Below are positions 1 to 8,381 of a stretch of 64,000 bases of DNA, piece by piece (position 1 is the first letter of the stretch; each line of letters opens with the position of its first letter). Under the pieces are notes generated by a model. That model saw nothing but the letters and a program-made list of their open reading frames with translations. It had not been told where the DNA came from and searched no databases. Origin of the DNA: Pseudomonas sp. BN411 (GTDB lineage Bacteria; Pseudomonadota; Gammaproteobacteria; Pseudomonadales; Pseudomonadaceae). The stretch is from the NCBI RefSeq assembly GCF_029871235.1, contig NZ_SSOM01000065.1, positions 1 through 64,000 on the forward strand, in the 5' to 3' direction. The position numbers and the translations under genes are program-made.

Positions 1-677
1 TTCGGCAGCGCCTTGAACTGTTCGTACGTCAGGCCCAGGGCGTTGCCCGAGCAGGTCAGGGCCACGGTCCACATGCCGGCGCTGCGGCCTTCGAGGATGC
101 CCGGCCAGGTGTCGTCCACCTTCACGCAGGCGGCGACGTCGTCGATGCCGAGGGCGATCACGTTGGCCAGAGACTGGGCCGGGTACGGACGGCCGTTGGG
201 CACTTCGTCGGTCGCCACCACGTGGTCCGGCGTGTAGCCGTTCTCGCGGGCCAGTTCCACCACCTTGGCCATCACCACCGCCGGGTAGCCGGAGCAGGTA
301 CCGATCTTCAGGCCCTTGCCGCGCAGGGTGGCGATGGCGTCGAGGGCGCCGGGGATCAGGGCCGAGTGCAGGCCGATCTTCTCGATCTGCAGCGGCATGA
401 AGCGTTCGTAGATGGCGGTGACGTCATCGTCCGTCGGCAGGCGGCCGAAGGCAGCGCGGTAGCGTTCGCCGATCGCCGGCACGTCGCAGAGGGTGCGGAT
501 GTGGTCCCACTTGCCCATGCCCATCGGGCCGCGGGCTTCTTCCAGGGAGACGGCGACGCCGAACTCACCGAAGGCCTCGACGAAGATCTGGGTCGGCGCG
601 AAGGAACCGAAGTCGACGACGGTACCGGCCCAGTCGAGGATTGCGGCTTTCAGTTGGGTGGGTTGCTTGTAATGCAT
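1..677 (-). CDS. phnX: Phosphonoacetaldehyde hydrolase (phosphonatase), 3' part missing
   Basis: HAD-superfamily enzyme that splits phosphonoacetaldehyde, the product of PhnW, into acetaldehyde and phosphate in the cytoplasm. About 225 codons are visible and the gene runs off the left edge; the family is about 270-280 residues, so roughly 50 C-terminal residues are missing. The HAD nucleophile motif DWAGT (Asp15) and the segment MGMGKWDH with the Schiff-base lysine (Lys56) are both present, which is diagnostic for PhnX against other HAD enzymes. The start is the ATG at 677, 39 bases downstream of the carrier gene stop, so it is probably the last gene of a phnW-carrier-phnX operon. Confidence 0.93.
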   Translation of the reverse strand, partial: MHYKQPTQLKAAILDWAGTVVDFGSFAPTQIFVEAFGEFGVAVSLEEARGPMGMGKWDHIRTLCDVPAIGERYRAAFGRLPTDDDVTAIYERFMPLQIEKIGLHSALIPGALDAIATLRGKGLKIGTCSGYPAVVMAKVVELARENGYTPDHVVATDEVPNGRPYPAQSLANVIALGIDDVAACVKVDDTWPGILEGRSAGMWTVALTCSGNALGLTYEQFKALP

Positions 678-716
678 GGTGAGGACTCCAGCGGATTGCA
701 GGTTGAGTAAGGGAAT

Positions 717-2045
717 TCAGGTTCTGGCCCCGGCGATTGCCGGTTGACCGTTGGCCGGGAGGTTTTCCGGCGCTTTCAGGGTTTGCGGGCGGCTGTTCCA
801 GAAGGGCACCAGCATCAGGCTGGCCAGCAGCGCCGCGGCGGTGAACACCAGGAAGACGGTGTTGGTGTCGAAGTAGCCCGGCAGCAGGCCGCCGAGGATG
901 GCGCCGACCGAGCCGCAGCCGTTGACGAAGCCCGCGGCGGTACCGGCGGCTTCTTGGGTGCCGAAGTCGATGGCGGCGGAGCTGCTGATCATCGAATCCG
1001 GTCCGTAGAGGGTCATGCCCATCATGAACAGCAGGCCGACCACCAGGTACAGGCTGCCGCTCTGCATGGCCGGGACGAACAGCGCCAGGCAGACGGTGAG
1101 GGCGATCAGGCTGAACACGCAGGCCGGCATGCGGCGGGCGCCGAAGAGCTTGTCCGAGGCGATGCCGATGAGGATCGGACCCACCAGACCGGCCAGCTCG
1201 AAGGCAGTGGGAACGATGGCCGACGCGACCTTGCCGATGGCGGGCATGCGTTCGTAGACGATCACCGGGCCCCACAGGAGGATGGCGTAGCGGGCGGGCT
1301 TGAGCAGGAAGTAGGCCAGGCCCAGGACCAGCACGGTGCGGTTCTTGACCACCTTGCGCAGTGCATTCCAGTGGCTTTCACGCGGACCGCTGCTGGCAGT
1401 TTCCACTTCAACCGGGGCGTGGCCCACGTCTTCCGGCTTGTTGCGCTGCAGGAAGAAGAACAGCACGGCAACGGTGCCAACCACCAGGGCGGAGGAAATG
1501 AACGCCATGCGCCAGTCCTGGAACACGTCGTAGGCCCACCAGCCAGCGAAGGGCGTGGCCACCAGTCCGCCGAAGGCGTAGCAGGTGCTCCAGTAACCCA
1601 GCACACGGCCACGTTCGCGGGTGGCGAAGAAACTGCCGATGTTCTTGCACAGCCCCGACCAACCGGTGGACTGGGCCAGGCCCTGGACCACCATGCAGGT
1701 GGCGAAGATCGGCAAGGTGGCGAAGGTGCCCATGACGACGGCCACCAGGGCCGAAATCACCAGGCCGCCGAGCACCACGACACGTGGGCCGAAACGGTCG
1801 GCGAAGATGCCCCAGGTGAACTGGCCTACGGCGTAGGCGGCGAGGTAGAGGGCGTCGAGGTTGGCCATCGCGGCCTTGTCGAGGTCGAAGCTCGGGTCTT
1901 CGCCGATGCCGAGCTTGGCGACGGAGAAGGCTTTCCGGGTGAAGTAGAAGGCGGCGTAGGCCAGCCAGGTGATGAGGAATATCTGGACACGCCAGCGCTG
2001 GAGGGATTTCCAGCCGCTGTGCAAGGCGCCTGCGTTGTTGTTCAT
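717..2045 (-). CDS. MFS carrier of the organophosphate:phosphate antiporter type, probable 2-aminoethylphosphonate importer
   Basis: A 442-residue, strongly hydrophobic protein with about twelve predicted membrane segments. The N-terminal segment AYAAFYFTRK (residues about 29-38) and the overall pattern resemble the GlpT/UhpT/UhpC group of organophosphate antiporters. It lies between phnW and phnX on the same strand, so an inner-membrane role in uptake of 2-aminoethylphosphonate or a related phosphonate is the natural inference. The substrate is not readable from the sequence. A 296-base gap with strong secondary structure separates it from phnW, so its expression may be uncoupled from phnW or attenuated. 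Confidence 0.85.
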   Translation of the reverse strand: MNNNAGALHSGWKSLQRWRVQIFLITWLAYAAFYFTRKAFSVAKLGIGEDPSFDLDKAAMANLDALYLAAYAVGQFTWGIFADRFGPRVVVLGGLVISALVAVVMGTFATLPIFATCMVVQGLAQSTGWSGLCKNIGSFFATRERGRVLGYWSTCYAFGGLVATPFAGWWAYDVFQDWRMAFISSALVVGTVAVLFFFLQRNKPEDVGHAPVEVETASSGPRESHWNALRKVVKNRTVLVLGLAYFLLKPARYAILLWGPVIVYERMPAIGKVASAIVPTAFELAGLVGPILIGIASDKLFGARRMPACVFSLIALTVCLALFVPAMQSGSLYLVVGLLFMMGMTLYGPDSMISSSAAIDFGTQEAAGTAAGFVNGCGSVGAILGGLLPGYFDTNTVFLVFTAAALLASLMLVPFWNSRPQTLKAPENLPANGQPAIAGART

Positions 2046-2242
2046 GGTTTTCTGACCCCGTGTGGGTATGCCGGACAGTGCAAATAGGGAGGTTGTTGTT
2101 GTTTTGCTGCTGGGCTGTCTAAACGCACGACCTTGGTCAGATGGCAGCGGTCGTGGCGTCAGGCTGGTGAATGAGATTCGGCGTTGGTCTTGGCTCCTGC
2201 CCGGCGTGGCCGAGCGGTCGGTCTACTACGGAAATGTTTCAG

Positions 2243-2307
2243 AAAAAGGTCACCGCACCACGGCCCCGCTACCCGCAGCGGGAACCGTCTCAGGACGGTG
2301 GGTGACC
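2243..2307 (-). terminator. Branched, terminator-like RNA structure after phnW
   Basis: Read on the minus strand, an outer 7-bp stem (GGTCACC at 2307-2301 with GGTGACC at 2254-2248) encloses two perfect 6-bp hairpins: ACCGTC/GACGGT with a 4-base loop (2284-2299) and CCCGCT/AGCGGG with a 6-base loop (2265-2282). Five U residues follow directly (2247-2243). The U-run after a stable stem argues for a rho-independent terminator or attenuator. The multi-branched core is unusual for a plain terminator. Confidence 0.55.
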
Positions 2308-2316
2308 GGAATGGGG

Positions 2317-2336
2317 CTGCCTGTCGACTCAGGCAG
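2317..2336 (-). terminator. Hairpin directly after the phnW stop codon
   Basis: A perfect 7-bp stem (CTGCCTG/CAGGCAG, 6-base loop) starts 5 bases beyond the phnW stop codon. It has no U-run of its own, so it is more likely a 3'-end stabiliser or part of the larger structure downstream than a terminator alone. Confidence 0.45.
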
Positions 2337-2341
2337 ACCGT

Positions 2342-3499
2342 TTACTTCATGTCCACGCCCATCGCTTCCAGCGAGTCGGTGATGGCGCGCAGCAGTTGGC
2401 GGACGATGTGCTCGTCGATCTGCCCGATGCAGCCGATGCGGAAGCTCTCGGCGACGGTCAGCTTGCCGGGGTAGATGATGAAGTTGCGGGCCTTCAGTTC
2501 CTCGTAGAAGCGCTTGAACTCGAAGTTCGGGTGCTCCGGGCTGAAGAAGGTGGTGATGATCGGCGACAGCCACTGGTCTTCCAGCAGGGTCTTGAAACCG
2601 ATCTCGCGCATGCCGGCGACCAGTACGTCGCGGTTGCGGCTGTAGCGTGCCAGGCGGCCCGGTACGCCACCCTCGGCGGCGTGCTGTTCCAGCGCCGTGC
2701 GGAAGGCGACCACGCTGTGGGTCGGCGGGGTGAAGCGCCACTGGCCGGTGCGCTCCATGTAGAGCCACTGCTCGTAGATATCCAGGGCCAGGGAGTGGGC
2801 GCGGCCCTTGGCTGCTTCCAGCACCGAGCGACGGATGATCACGAAGCCGAAGCCTGGGATGCCTTCGATGCATTTGTTGGCGGAAGACACCAGCACGTCG
2901 AAGGCGATTTCATTCACGGTCAGCGGTACGGCGCCGAAGGAGCTCATGGCGTCGACGATCAGGCTCTTGCCGTGGGCCTTCACCACGTCGGCGATTTCGC
3001 GCAGCGGGTTGAGGATGCCGGAGCTGGTTTCGCAGTGGACCAGGAAGACGTTGGTCACGTCCGGGTGGGCCTTCAGCAGGGCGTCGACTTCATCCGGTTG
3101 CGGCGGCAGGTAGTCGCCCTTGTCCAGGGTGATGTAGGCGCGGCCGAGGTAGTCCAGGGTCTTGGCGGCGCGCTGGCCGTAGGCACCGTTCATCAGGATC
3201 AGGCACTTGCCGTCGCGGGGGATGGCGGTGGCGAGGGCGGCTTCCACCGAGAAGCTGCCGCTGCCTTGCAGGGGAACGCAGGCGAAGCTGTCGTCTTGCA
3301 CGCCGGCCATCGACAGCAGTTCCTGGCGCACTTCGGCGGTCACCAGGTTGAAGGCGCCATCCCACGAGCCCCAGTCACGCAGCATGGCTTCCTTGGTGGC
3401 CTTGGAGGTGGTCAGCGGGCCGGGTGTCAGCAGGTAGGGCTCGCCGAGGGCGGGGGTCGCCAGCGGTTGGGTGTTGGTGGGGAATTCGGCTTTGGTCAT
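2342..3499 (-). CDS. phnW: 2-aminoethylphosphonate--pyruvate transaminase
   Basis: A 385-residue class V aminotransferase that moves the amino group of 2-aminoethylphosphonate to pyruvate, giving phosphonoacetaldehyde and alanine. It has the PLP aspartate in [10 protein letters not shown] (Asp183), the PLP lysine in [14 protein letters not shown] (Lys209) and the N-terminal LLTPGPLTT typical of PhnW. It begins the phosphonate gene set and faces a LysR gene across a short AT-rich region, an arrangement that usually means control by that regulator. The product is the substrate of PhnX in the same cluster. The start at 3499 gives about 15 residues more than the shortest family members. Confidence 0.95.
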   Translation of the reverse strand: MTKAEFPTNTQPLATPALGEPYLLTPGPLTTSKATKEAMLRDWGSWDGAFNLVTAEVRQELLSMAGVQDDSFACVPLQGSGSFSVEAALATAIPRDGKCLILMNGAYGQRAAKTLDYLGRAYITLDKGDYLPPQPDEVDALLKAHPDVTNVFLVHCETSSGILNPLREIADVVKAHGKSLIVDAMSSFGAVPLTVNEIAFDVLVSSANKCIEGIPGFGFVIIRRSVLEAAKGRAHSLALDIYEQWLYMERTGQWRFTPPTHSVVAFRTALEQHAAEGGVPGRLARYSRNRDVLVAGMREIGFKTLLEDQWLSPIITTFFSPEHPNFEFKRFYEELKARNFIIYPGKLTVAESFRIGCIGQIDEHIVRQLLRAITDSLEAMGVDMK

Positions 3500-3594
3500 G
3501 GTCGTCTCCAGCGTTGTTCTGGTGAGGGCGCGTTGCGATGGAGAGATAAAACCAATTCCCTAGAAATAAAAAAAATCGATTTATAGTATTTCAA

Positions 3595-3613
3595 AAATAA
3601 GTTGAGCTTATTT
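3595..3613. promoter_or_regulatory. Perfect inverted repeat in the phnW-LysR divergent region, candidate operator
   Basis: AAATAAG and CTTATTT (7 bp) flank a 5-base spacer, immediately upstream of the ribosome-binding site of the LysR gene (GAGGAGCAGG, then ATG at 3630). An AT-rich dyad of this kind in a LysR-target intergenic region fits an autoregulatory site. A second, looser dyad (GAAATA at 3563-3568, TATTTC at 3587-3592) lies nearer phnW. Confidence 0.45.
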
Positions 3614-3629
3614 ATCGAGGAGCAGGCGA

Positions 3630-4502
3630 ATGGCGGTTTCCCAGGCACAGCTGAAGGCCTTCCACGCCGTGGCGGTGCACGGCAACTTCACCCGCGCGGC
3701 GGAGGCGCTTTTCCTCAGCCAGCCGGCGGTTTCCGACCAGGTGCGCAAGCTGGAGGAGCGCTTCGGCATCCTGCTGTTCCACCGCAACAAGCGCTCGGTG
3801 CAACTGACCGACCTTGGCGAGCGTTTGCTGACCATCACCCAGCGGCTGTTCGCGGCGGAGTCCGAAGCGCAGGAGCTGTTGTCCACTTCGCGCGCCCTGG
3901 AGACTGGCAGCCTGACCCTGGCGGTGGACTCGCCGGTGCACCTGCTGGGGCATATCGCGCGCTTCTGCGAGCGCTATCCGGGCATTCGCGTCAGCCTGGT
4001 CACCGGCAACAGCGACGAGTGCCTGCGCCGGTTGCAGGAGTACAAGGCGGACTTCGCGCTGCTGGGGCGCGTGGTGGAGGACGACAGCCTGATCACCCAT
4101 GTACTCAGCGCCGACCCGCTGGTGGCCTTCGTGGCACATTCGCACCCCTGGGCGGCGCGTGAGTCGATCGTCCTCGCCGACCTGGAGGACATGCCGATGG
4201 TGCTGCGCGAGCGCGGTTCCATGACCCGGCAGATACTCGAAGAGGAGATGCGCCGCGCTGGCATCGCCATCCGTCCGGCCATCGAGGTAGAAGGCCGCGA
4301 GGCCACCTTCGAGATGGTCGCCGCGGGCCTTGGCGTCGGCCTGGTGTCTGCGGCCGAGGTGGGCGCCAGCGCCAACGTCCATGTGCTACCGATCCGCGAT
4401 TGCCTGCAGCGCATGACGGAGACGCTGGTGTGCCTGCGGGAGCAGGGTTCGCGGCGCATCATCGAGACCTTTTTCGCCATTGTGAGGTCGAACGGCGGCT
4501 AG
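3630..4502 (+). CDS. LysR-family regulator of the phosphonate cluster
   Basis: A 290-residue LysR-type regulator. Residues about 1-60 form the winged helix-turn-helix (the stretch from LKAFHAVAVHGNFTRAAEAL to QPAVSDQVRKLEERFG is a standard LysR N-terminus); the rest is the co-inducer-binding domain. It is divergent from phnW with 130 bases between the starts, so it probably controls phnW and the carrier/phnX in response to 2-aminoethylphosphonate or a breakdown product. The ATG at 3630 has a good ribosome-binding site (GAGGAG). The inducer is an inference from position only. Confidence 0.85.
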   Translation: MAVSQAQLKAFHAVAVHGNFTRAAEALFLSQPAVSDQVRKLEERFGILLFHRNKRSVQLTDLGERLLTITQRLFAAESEAQELLSTSRALETGSLTLAVDSPVHLLGHIARFCERYPGIRVSLVTGNSDECLRRLQEYKADFALLGRVVEDDSLITHVLSADPLVAFVAHSHPWAARESIVLADLEDMPMVLRERGSMTRQILEEEMRRAGIAIRPAIEVEGREATFEMVAAGLGVGLVSAAEVGASANVHVLPIRDCLQRMTETLVCLREQGSRRIIETFFAIVRSNGG

Positions 4503-4520
4503 CCGGTTCGCTTCATCCTT

Positions 4521-4613
4521 GTAGGGGCGAATTCATTCGCCAAGGACCGCGTAGCGGTCCCTAGGTCGTGCATGGCAGGCCGTTGGCCTGTTGGCGAATG
4601 AATTCGCCCCTAC
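4521..4613. repeat. REP-like long inverted repeat, type A
   Basis: Two 23-base arms (4521-4543 and 4591-4613) are exact reverse complements with core GGGGCGAATTCATTCGCC. They flank a 47-base centre that itself holds small palindromes (GGACCGCGTAGCGGTCC, CAGGCCGTTGGCCTG). This is the architecture of Pseudomonas REP/BIME-type extragenic repeats. A diverged copy is at 54130-54269. Confidence 0.8.
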
Positions 4614-4702
4614 ACCAGTCTTCTGGGGCTGCCGGGGAGGCCGCTGTGCTAACCTGCGACAAGTTTTTTCCGGGCCGGGGCGGCCCGTTTCAGAGGTCAT
4701 CC

Positions 4703-6055
4703 ATGCATATCCATATCCTCGGCATCTGCGGCACCTTCATGGGTTCGCTGGCGGTGCTGGCCAAGGAACTTGGCCACCGTGTCACCGGCTCCGACGCCAA
4801 CGTCTACCCGCCCATGAGCACCCAGTTGGAGGCCCAGGGCATCGAGTTGATGCAGGGGTACGAACCGGCCCATCTGGAGCCCGCTCCGGATCTCGTGGTG
4901 GTCGGCAACGCGCTGTCCCGTGGTAACCCTGCTGTGGAATACGTGCTGAACAAGGGCCTGCCCTATGTCTCCGGCCCGCAGTGGCTGGCCGATCATGTGC
5001 TGCAAGGCCGTTGGGTGCTGGCAGTGGCCGGTACCCACGGCAAGACCACCACCACCAGCATGCTGGCCTGGGTGCTGGAGCATGCCGGCATGAGCCCGGG
5101 CTTCCTGATCGGCGGCGTTCCGCAGAACTTCGGTGTGTCGGCCCGTCTGGGCGGCACGCCTTTCTTCGTGGTGGAGGCCGACGAGTACGACAGCGCCTTC
5201 TTCGACAAGCGCTCCAAGTTCGTCCACTACCGCCCGCGCACTGCCATCCTCAATAACCTCGAGTTCGATCACGCGGATATCTTCCCCGACCTCGCCGCCA
5301 TCGAGCGCCAGTTCCACCATCTGGTGCGGACCATCCCCGGCGAGGGGCTGGTCATCCACCCGACCTCCGAAATCGCCCTCAAGCGCGTGCTGGACATGGG
5401 CTGCTGGACCCCGGTGCAGACCACCGGCGAAGGCGGTCAATGGCAGGCGCGCCTGCTGGCCGAAGACGGCTCGCATTTCGAAGTGCTGTTCGAAGGCCAG
5501 GTCGCCGGCACCGTCGACTGGGAGCTGACCGGCCAGCACAACGTCGCCAACGCCCTGGCCACCCTGGCTGCCGCCCGCCATGTGGGCGTGGTGCCGGAAC
5601 TGGGCGTCGCCGCGCTGTCCGCCTTCAAGAGCGTCAAGCGGCGCATGGAGAAGGTGGCTGAAGTGAACGGCGTGACCATATACGATGACTTCGCCCACCA
5701 TCCCACCGCCATCGCCACCACCCTCGACGGCCTGCGCAAGCGCGTGGGCGATGCCTCGGTGATCGCGGTGATCGAACCGCGCTCCAACTCCATGAAGCTC
5801 GGTGCCCACCGTGACGGCCTGCCGGACTCGGTGAAGCTGGCAGACCAGGTGTTCTGGTACGCACCGCCGAATCTTGGCTGGGATCTGGCGGCCACAGTCG
5901 CCGGCTCCACTGTGCCGACCCAGGTGTGCGAATCCCTGGAGTCCATCATCGAGGGGGTGAAGGCCATCGCCGCGCCCGGCACCCAGGTGGTGATCATGAG
6001 CAATGGCGGTTTCGGCGGCCTGCACGGCAAGCTGGCCTCGGCCCTGGCGGAGTGA
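4703..6055 (+). CDS. mpl: UDP-N-acetylmuramate:L-alanyl-gamma-D-glutamyl-meso-diaminopimelate ligase
   Basis: A 450-residue Mur-ligase family enzyme that re-attaches recycled murein tripeptide to UDP-MurNAc, feeding peptidoglycan recycling. It begins [17 protein letters not shown] (nucleotide-fold Gly-rich start), has the ATP-binding loop GTHGKTTTT near residue 112, and the Mur-family segments [21 protein letters not shown] and [10 protein letters not shown]. The chosen ATG at 4703 starts exactly at the conserved MHIHILG. An in-frame upstream extension to 4568 would read through the REP-like repeat and is rejected. ubiX follows 4 bases after the stop. Confidence 0.95.
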   Translation: MHIHILGICGTFMGSLAVLAKELGHRVTGSDANVYPPMSTQLEAQGIELMQGYEPAHLEPAPDLVVVGNALSRGNPAVEYVLNKGLPYVSGPQWLADHVLQGRWVLAVAGTHGKTTTTSMLAWVLEHAGMSPGFLIGGVPQNFGVSARLGGTPFFVVEADEYDSAFFDKRSKFVHYRPRTAILNNLEFDHADIFPDLAAIERQFHHLVRTIPGEGLVIHPTSEIALKRVLDMGCWTPVQTTGEGGQWQARLLAEDGSHFEVLFEGQVAGTVDWELTGQHNVANALATLAAARHVGVVPELGVAALSAFKSVKRRMEKVAEVNGVTIYDDFAHHPTAIATTLDGLRKRVGDASVIAVIEPRSNSMKLGAHRDGLPDSVKLADQVFWYAPPNLGWDLAATVAGSTVPTQVCESLESIIEGVKAIAAPGTQVVIMSNGGFGGLHGKLASALAE

Positions 6056-6059
6056 GGCC

Positions 6060-6689
6060 ATGAACGGACCGTCCCGCATCACCCTGGCGATGACTGGCGC
6101 ATCCGGCGCCCAGTACGGCTTGCGCCTGCTGGACTGCCTGATCCAGGAAGACCGCGAAGTGCACTTCCTGATTTCCAAGGCGGCGCAGTTGGTAATGGCC
6201 ACGGAAACCGACGTCACCCTGCCGGCCAAGCCCCAGGCCATGCAGGCCTTCCTCAGCGAATACACCGGCGCCGCGCCGGGACAGATTCGCTGCTACGGCA
6301 AGGAAGACTGGATGTCCCCGGTGGCGTCCGGCTCGGGCGCGCCGGCGGCCATGGTGGTGGTGCCCTGTTCCACCGGCACGCTTTCGGCCATCGCCACCGG
6401 CGCCTGCAACAACCTGATCGAGCGCGCTGCCGACGTGACCCTGAAGGAGCGCCGCCAGCTGATTCTGGTGCCGCGCGAGGCGCCGTACTCCAGCATCCAC
6501 CTGGAGAACATGCTCAAGCTGTCCAACCTGGGCGCGGTGATCGTGCCGGCCTCGCCGGGCTTCTATCACCAGCCGCAGACCATCGATGACCTGGTGGACT
6601 TCGTGGTCGCGCGCATCCTCAACCTGCTGGATATCCCCCAGGACATGCTGCCGCGCTGGGGCGAACACCATCAGGGCGTCGATGACTAA
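6060..6689 (+). CDS. ubiX: Flavin prenyltransferase UbiX
   Basis: A 209-residue UbiX/Pad1 protein that joins a dimethylallyl group to FMN to make the prenylated-FMN cofactor for the UbiD decarboxylase of ubiquinone synthesis. Visible signatures are [18 protein letters not shown] at the start, [27 protein letters not shown] in the middle and [28 protein letters not shown] near the end. It is translationally close to mpl upstream, and its last codons overlap the start of the next gene by 8 bases, suggesting coupled translation. Confidence 0.95.
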   Translation: MNGPSRITLAMTGASGAQYGLRLLDCLIQEDREVHFLISKAAQLVMATETDVTLPAKPQAMQAFLSEYTGAAPGQIRCYGKEDWMSPVASGSGAPAAMVVVPCSTGTLSAIATGACNNLIERAADVTLKERRQLILVPREAPYSSIHLENMLKLSNLGAVIVPASPGFYHQPQTIDDLVDFVVARILNLLDIPQDMLPRWGEHHQGVDD

Positions 6690-6972
6690 GCGTCTCTCGC
6701 TGGCCGTGCTGGCGCTGGCCCTGCTGCAGGGCTGCGCCAGTGTCGGCACCCTCAACGCTGCCAAGCCCGGGGCGCCGATCATCTATTCCGGCACCCGCCT
6801 GGACTGGTATTCGCTCAATGGCGGCTGTTGCCCGACGGACCGTTTCGGCGTCGAGCCGCCGGCCTATCCGGCCCTGGACCTGCCGGCCAGCGCCCTGATG
6901 GACACGCTGCTGTTGCCGTTCGCGGTGGCGGCGGAGATGGGTGTGAGCCTGGGGGTAACGGGCGGGTATTGA
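6682..6972 (+). CDS. Small YceK/YidQ-like lipoprotein
   Basis: A 96-residue protein with a lipoprotein signal peptide (lipobox LLQGC, acylated Cys near residue 18). The mature part contains [18 protein letters not shown] and ends with a hydrophobic segment ([25 protein letters not shown]), the layout of the YceK/YidQ family of unknown function. It starts inside the end of ubiX (8-base overlap). The envelope location is well supported; the role is not known. Confidence 0.75.
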   Translation: MTKRLSLAVLALALLQGCASVGTLNAAKPGAPIIYSGTRLDWYSLNGGCCPTDRFGVEPPAYPALDLPASALMDTLLLPFAVAAEMGVSLGVTGGY

Positions 6973-6989
6973 ACCGGTCCGGGAGCCTT

Positions 6990-7153
6990 GTAGGAGCTAG
7001 CTAGCTTGCTAGTTAGTAGGATGTGGTGGAGCGAAGCGATACCCATCGGCTCTACAGAACAGCATGGGTATCGCAGGCTCAACCCATCCTACGTTGCTGT
7101 AGGAGCTAGCTTGCTAGCGAAAAGGGGCTATTCGCTGGCAAGCCAGCTCCTAC
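6990..7153. repeat. Cluster of REP-like inverted repeats, type C
   Basis: Nested inverted repeats between two convergent genes. GTAGGAGCTAGC-type arms occur at 6990 and 7099 and meet a reverse-complement arm ending at 7153. Inside lies a second pair, GTAGGATG at 7017 and CATCCTAC at 7085-7092, with GATACCCAT and ATGGGTATC as inner arms. These resemble the TAGGAGC-type extragenic repeats common in Pseudomonas. The element fills most of the gap and holds no gene. Confidence 0.65.
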
Positions 7154-7179
7154 AGGGCACTGCAGCTACTTGCGACACT

Positions 7180-7647
7180 TCAAGCGGGCTCCTGGCAGAC
7201 ATCCACCCACTTCGCTTCCACCAGCTCAGCCATGTAGTCCGGGGCGATGCGTACGGCGCTGTGCACGGCGCCGGCCGCCGGCACCACTTCATCGAATGCC
7301 TGCAGGGAACGGTCGCAGTAGACCGGCAGCGGGGTTGCCAGCCCGAACGGGCAGACGCCGCCCACTGGGTGACTGGTCAGGGACTCCACCGTCTCGGCAT
7401 CCAGCATCTTGGCCTTGGCGCCGAAGGTTTCCTTGAACTTGCGGTTGTCGATCCGCGCGTCGCCACGGGCCACCACCAGCACGGCGTCCTCACCGACGCG
7501 GAAGGCCAGGGTCTTGGCGATGCGGCCAGGCTCGACGCCATGGGCTTCAGCGGCCAGTGCCACGGTGGCGGTGCTGGTATGCAGTTCGATGATGTCGATT
7601 TCCGGCGCCTTCCCGGCAAAGAAGGCGCGGACCGATTCAAGGCTCAT
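7180..7647 (-). CDS. YbaK/EbsC-family aminoacyl-tRNA deacylase-like protein
   Basis: A 155-residue protein of the YbaK/ProX editing-domain fold, which hydrolyses mischarged aminoacyl-tRNAs in trans. It shows the family pattern IAKTLAFRVGEDAVLVVARGDARIDNRKFKE with the conserved lysine after IA, then HPVGGVCPFGL and the C-terminal GAVHSAVRIAP. The start at 7647 (MSLESVRAFF) matches the beginning of the domain; an upstream extension to 7761 is not needed. The tRNA specificity cannot be told from sequence. Confidence 0.85.
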   Translation of the reverse strand: MSLESVRAFFAGKAPEIDIIELHTSTATVALAAEAHGVEPGRIAKTLAFRVGEDAVLVVARGDARIDNRKFKETFGAKAKMLDAETVESLTSHPVGGVCPFGLATPLPVYCDRSLQAFDEVVPAAGAVHSAVRIAPDYMAELVEAKWVDVCQEPA

Positions 7648-7711
7648 GGGCGATCTCTTCTGGTAAAGGTACGAATCCTTGTGCAGGCGCAGGGCCGGCG
7701 TCAATCCAGAT

Positions 7712-8353
7712 TCAGCGGCCCAGGCGGCGCAGGTCGTCCGACTCGATAATGCGAATGCCATCTTCCTCTTCCAGCGCCAGTCGCCAGAGCGCGCGGGCCA
7801 GGGTGCAGACGTCGATGCCCCGGTACTTGCCCGGCAGCCAGCGCATGAAGGCGGCAGCGAGGCGTTCGCCGAAGCGGAACTCGCTGCGCGGCCCCATCAG
7901 CAGGGAGGGGCGGGCGATGGTCAGCTGCGGCCAGTCCATGGCTTTCAGGGCTTCTTCCATCTCGCCCTTCACCTTGTTGTAGAAGATCGGCGACGCCTGG
8001 CTGGCGCCAAGAGCACTGATCACGATGAAGTGCCGTGCCCCCAGTTCGCGGGCGCGCCGGGCAGCGGCCAGGACCAGGTCCAGGTCGACGGCGCGGAAGG
8101 CTTCCTGGGAGCCGGCCTGGCGGATGGTGCTGCCCAGGCAGCAGAAGGCGACATCTATCCGGCCTTCCAGTTGCGGCAGCATTTCGACCAGGGGGCCGAC
8201 GGGATTTTGCAGGTGCGGGTGCTCGGCCAGAGGGCGACGGGTCGGCGCCAGGACCCTGGCGACGGTGGGTTCGTTGAGCAGGCGGTCGAGCAGGTGCTCG
8301 CCGGTCAGTCCAGTGGCGCCGGCGAGCAGTATGTGCTGGGGCGTCAGATGCAT
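7712..8353 (-). CDS. NAD(P)-binding atypical short-chain dehydrogenase-like protein
   Basis: A 213-residue single-domain Rossmann protein. The start [20 protein letters not shown] carries the GxTGxxG nucleotide-binding motif. [17 protein letters not shown] and [12 protein letters not shown] are typical of the atypical SDR group related to NmrA and HTATIP2/TIP30. No catalytic Tyr-x-x-x-Lys pair stands out, so it may bind nucleotide without being a dehydrogenase. The ATG at 8353 is preferred over an upstream start at 8374. It lies 28 bases after the MORN-C13 gene and may be co-transcribed with it. Confidence 0.8.
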   Translation of the reverse strand: MHLTPQHILLAGATGLTGEHLLDRLLNEPTVARVLAPTRRPLAEHPHLQNPVGPLVEMLPQLEGRIDVAFCCLGSTIRQAGSQEAFRAVDLDLVLAAARRARELGARHFIVISALGASQASPIFYNKVKGEMEEALKAMDWPQLTIARPSLLMGPRSEFRFGERLAAAFMRWLPGKYRGIDVCTLARALWRLALEEEDGIRIIESDDLRRLGR

Positions 8354-8381
8354 ATTGTGTCTCCGCTGATACACGCTGAGC

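Larger units (their letters stand above)
2046..2341. other. phnW-carrier intergenic region
   Basis: This 296-base gap holds no convincing gene. Its phnW-proximal part contains two structured elements in the minus-strand transcript, a simple hairpin at 2317-2336 and a branched terminator-like structure at 2243-2307. The remaining 200 bases up to the carrier start show no clear repeat or promoter to my eye. Confidence 0.6.

Noticed and set aside
744-2087. Long open frame on the plus strand opposite the MFS carrier
   Set aside because: It is the antisense shadow of a transporter with clear membrane segments; its composition (Gly, Gln, His, Ala-rich, no domains) is typical of GC-rich antisense frames.
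4568-4702. Upstream extension of mpl
   Set aside because: The extension would translate the REP-like inverted repeat; the family start is the ATG at 4703.
6682-6972. Continuous ubiX-lipoprotein fusion
   Set aside because: The lipoprotein is in a different frame from ubiX and overlaps it by only 8 bases; the lipobox marks a separate start.
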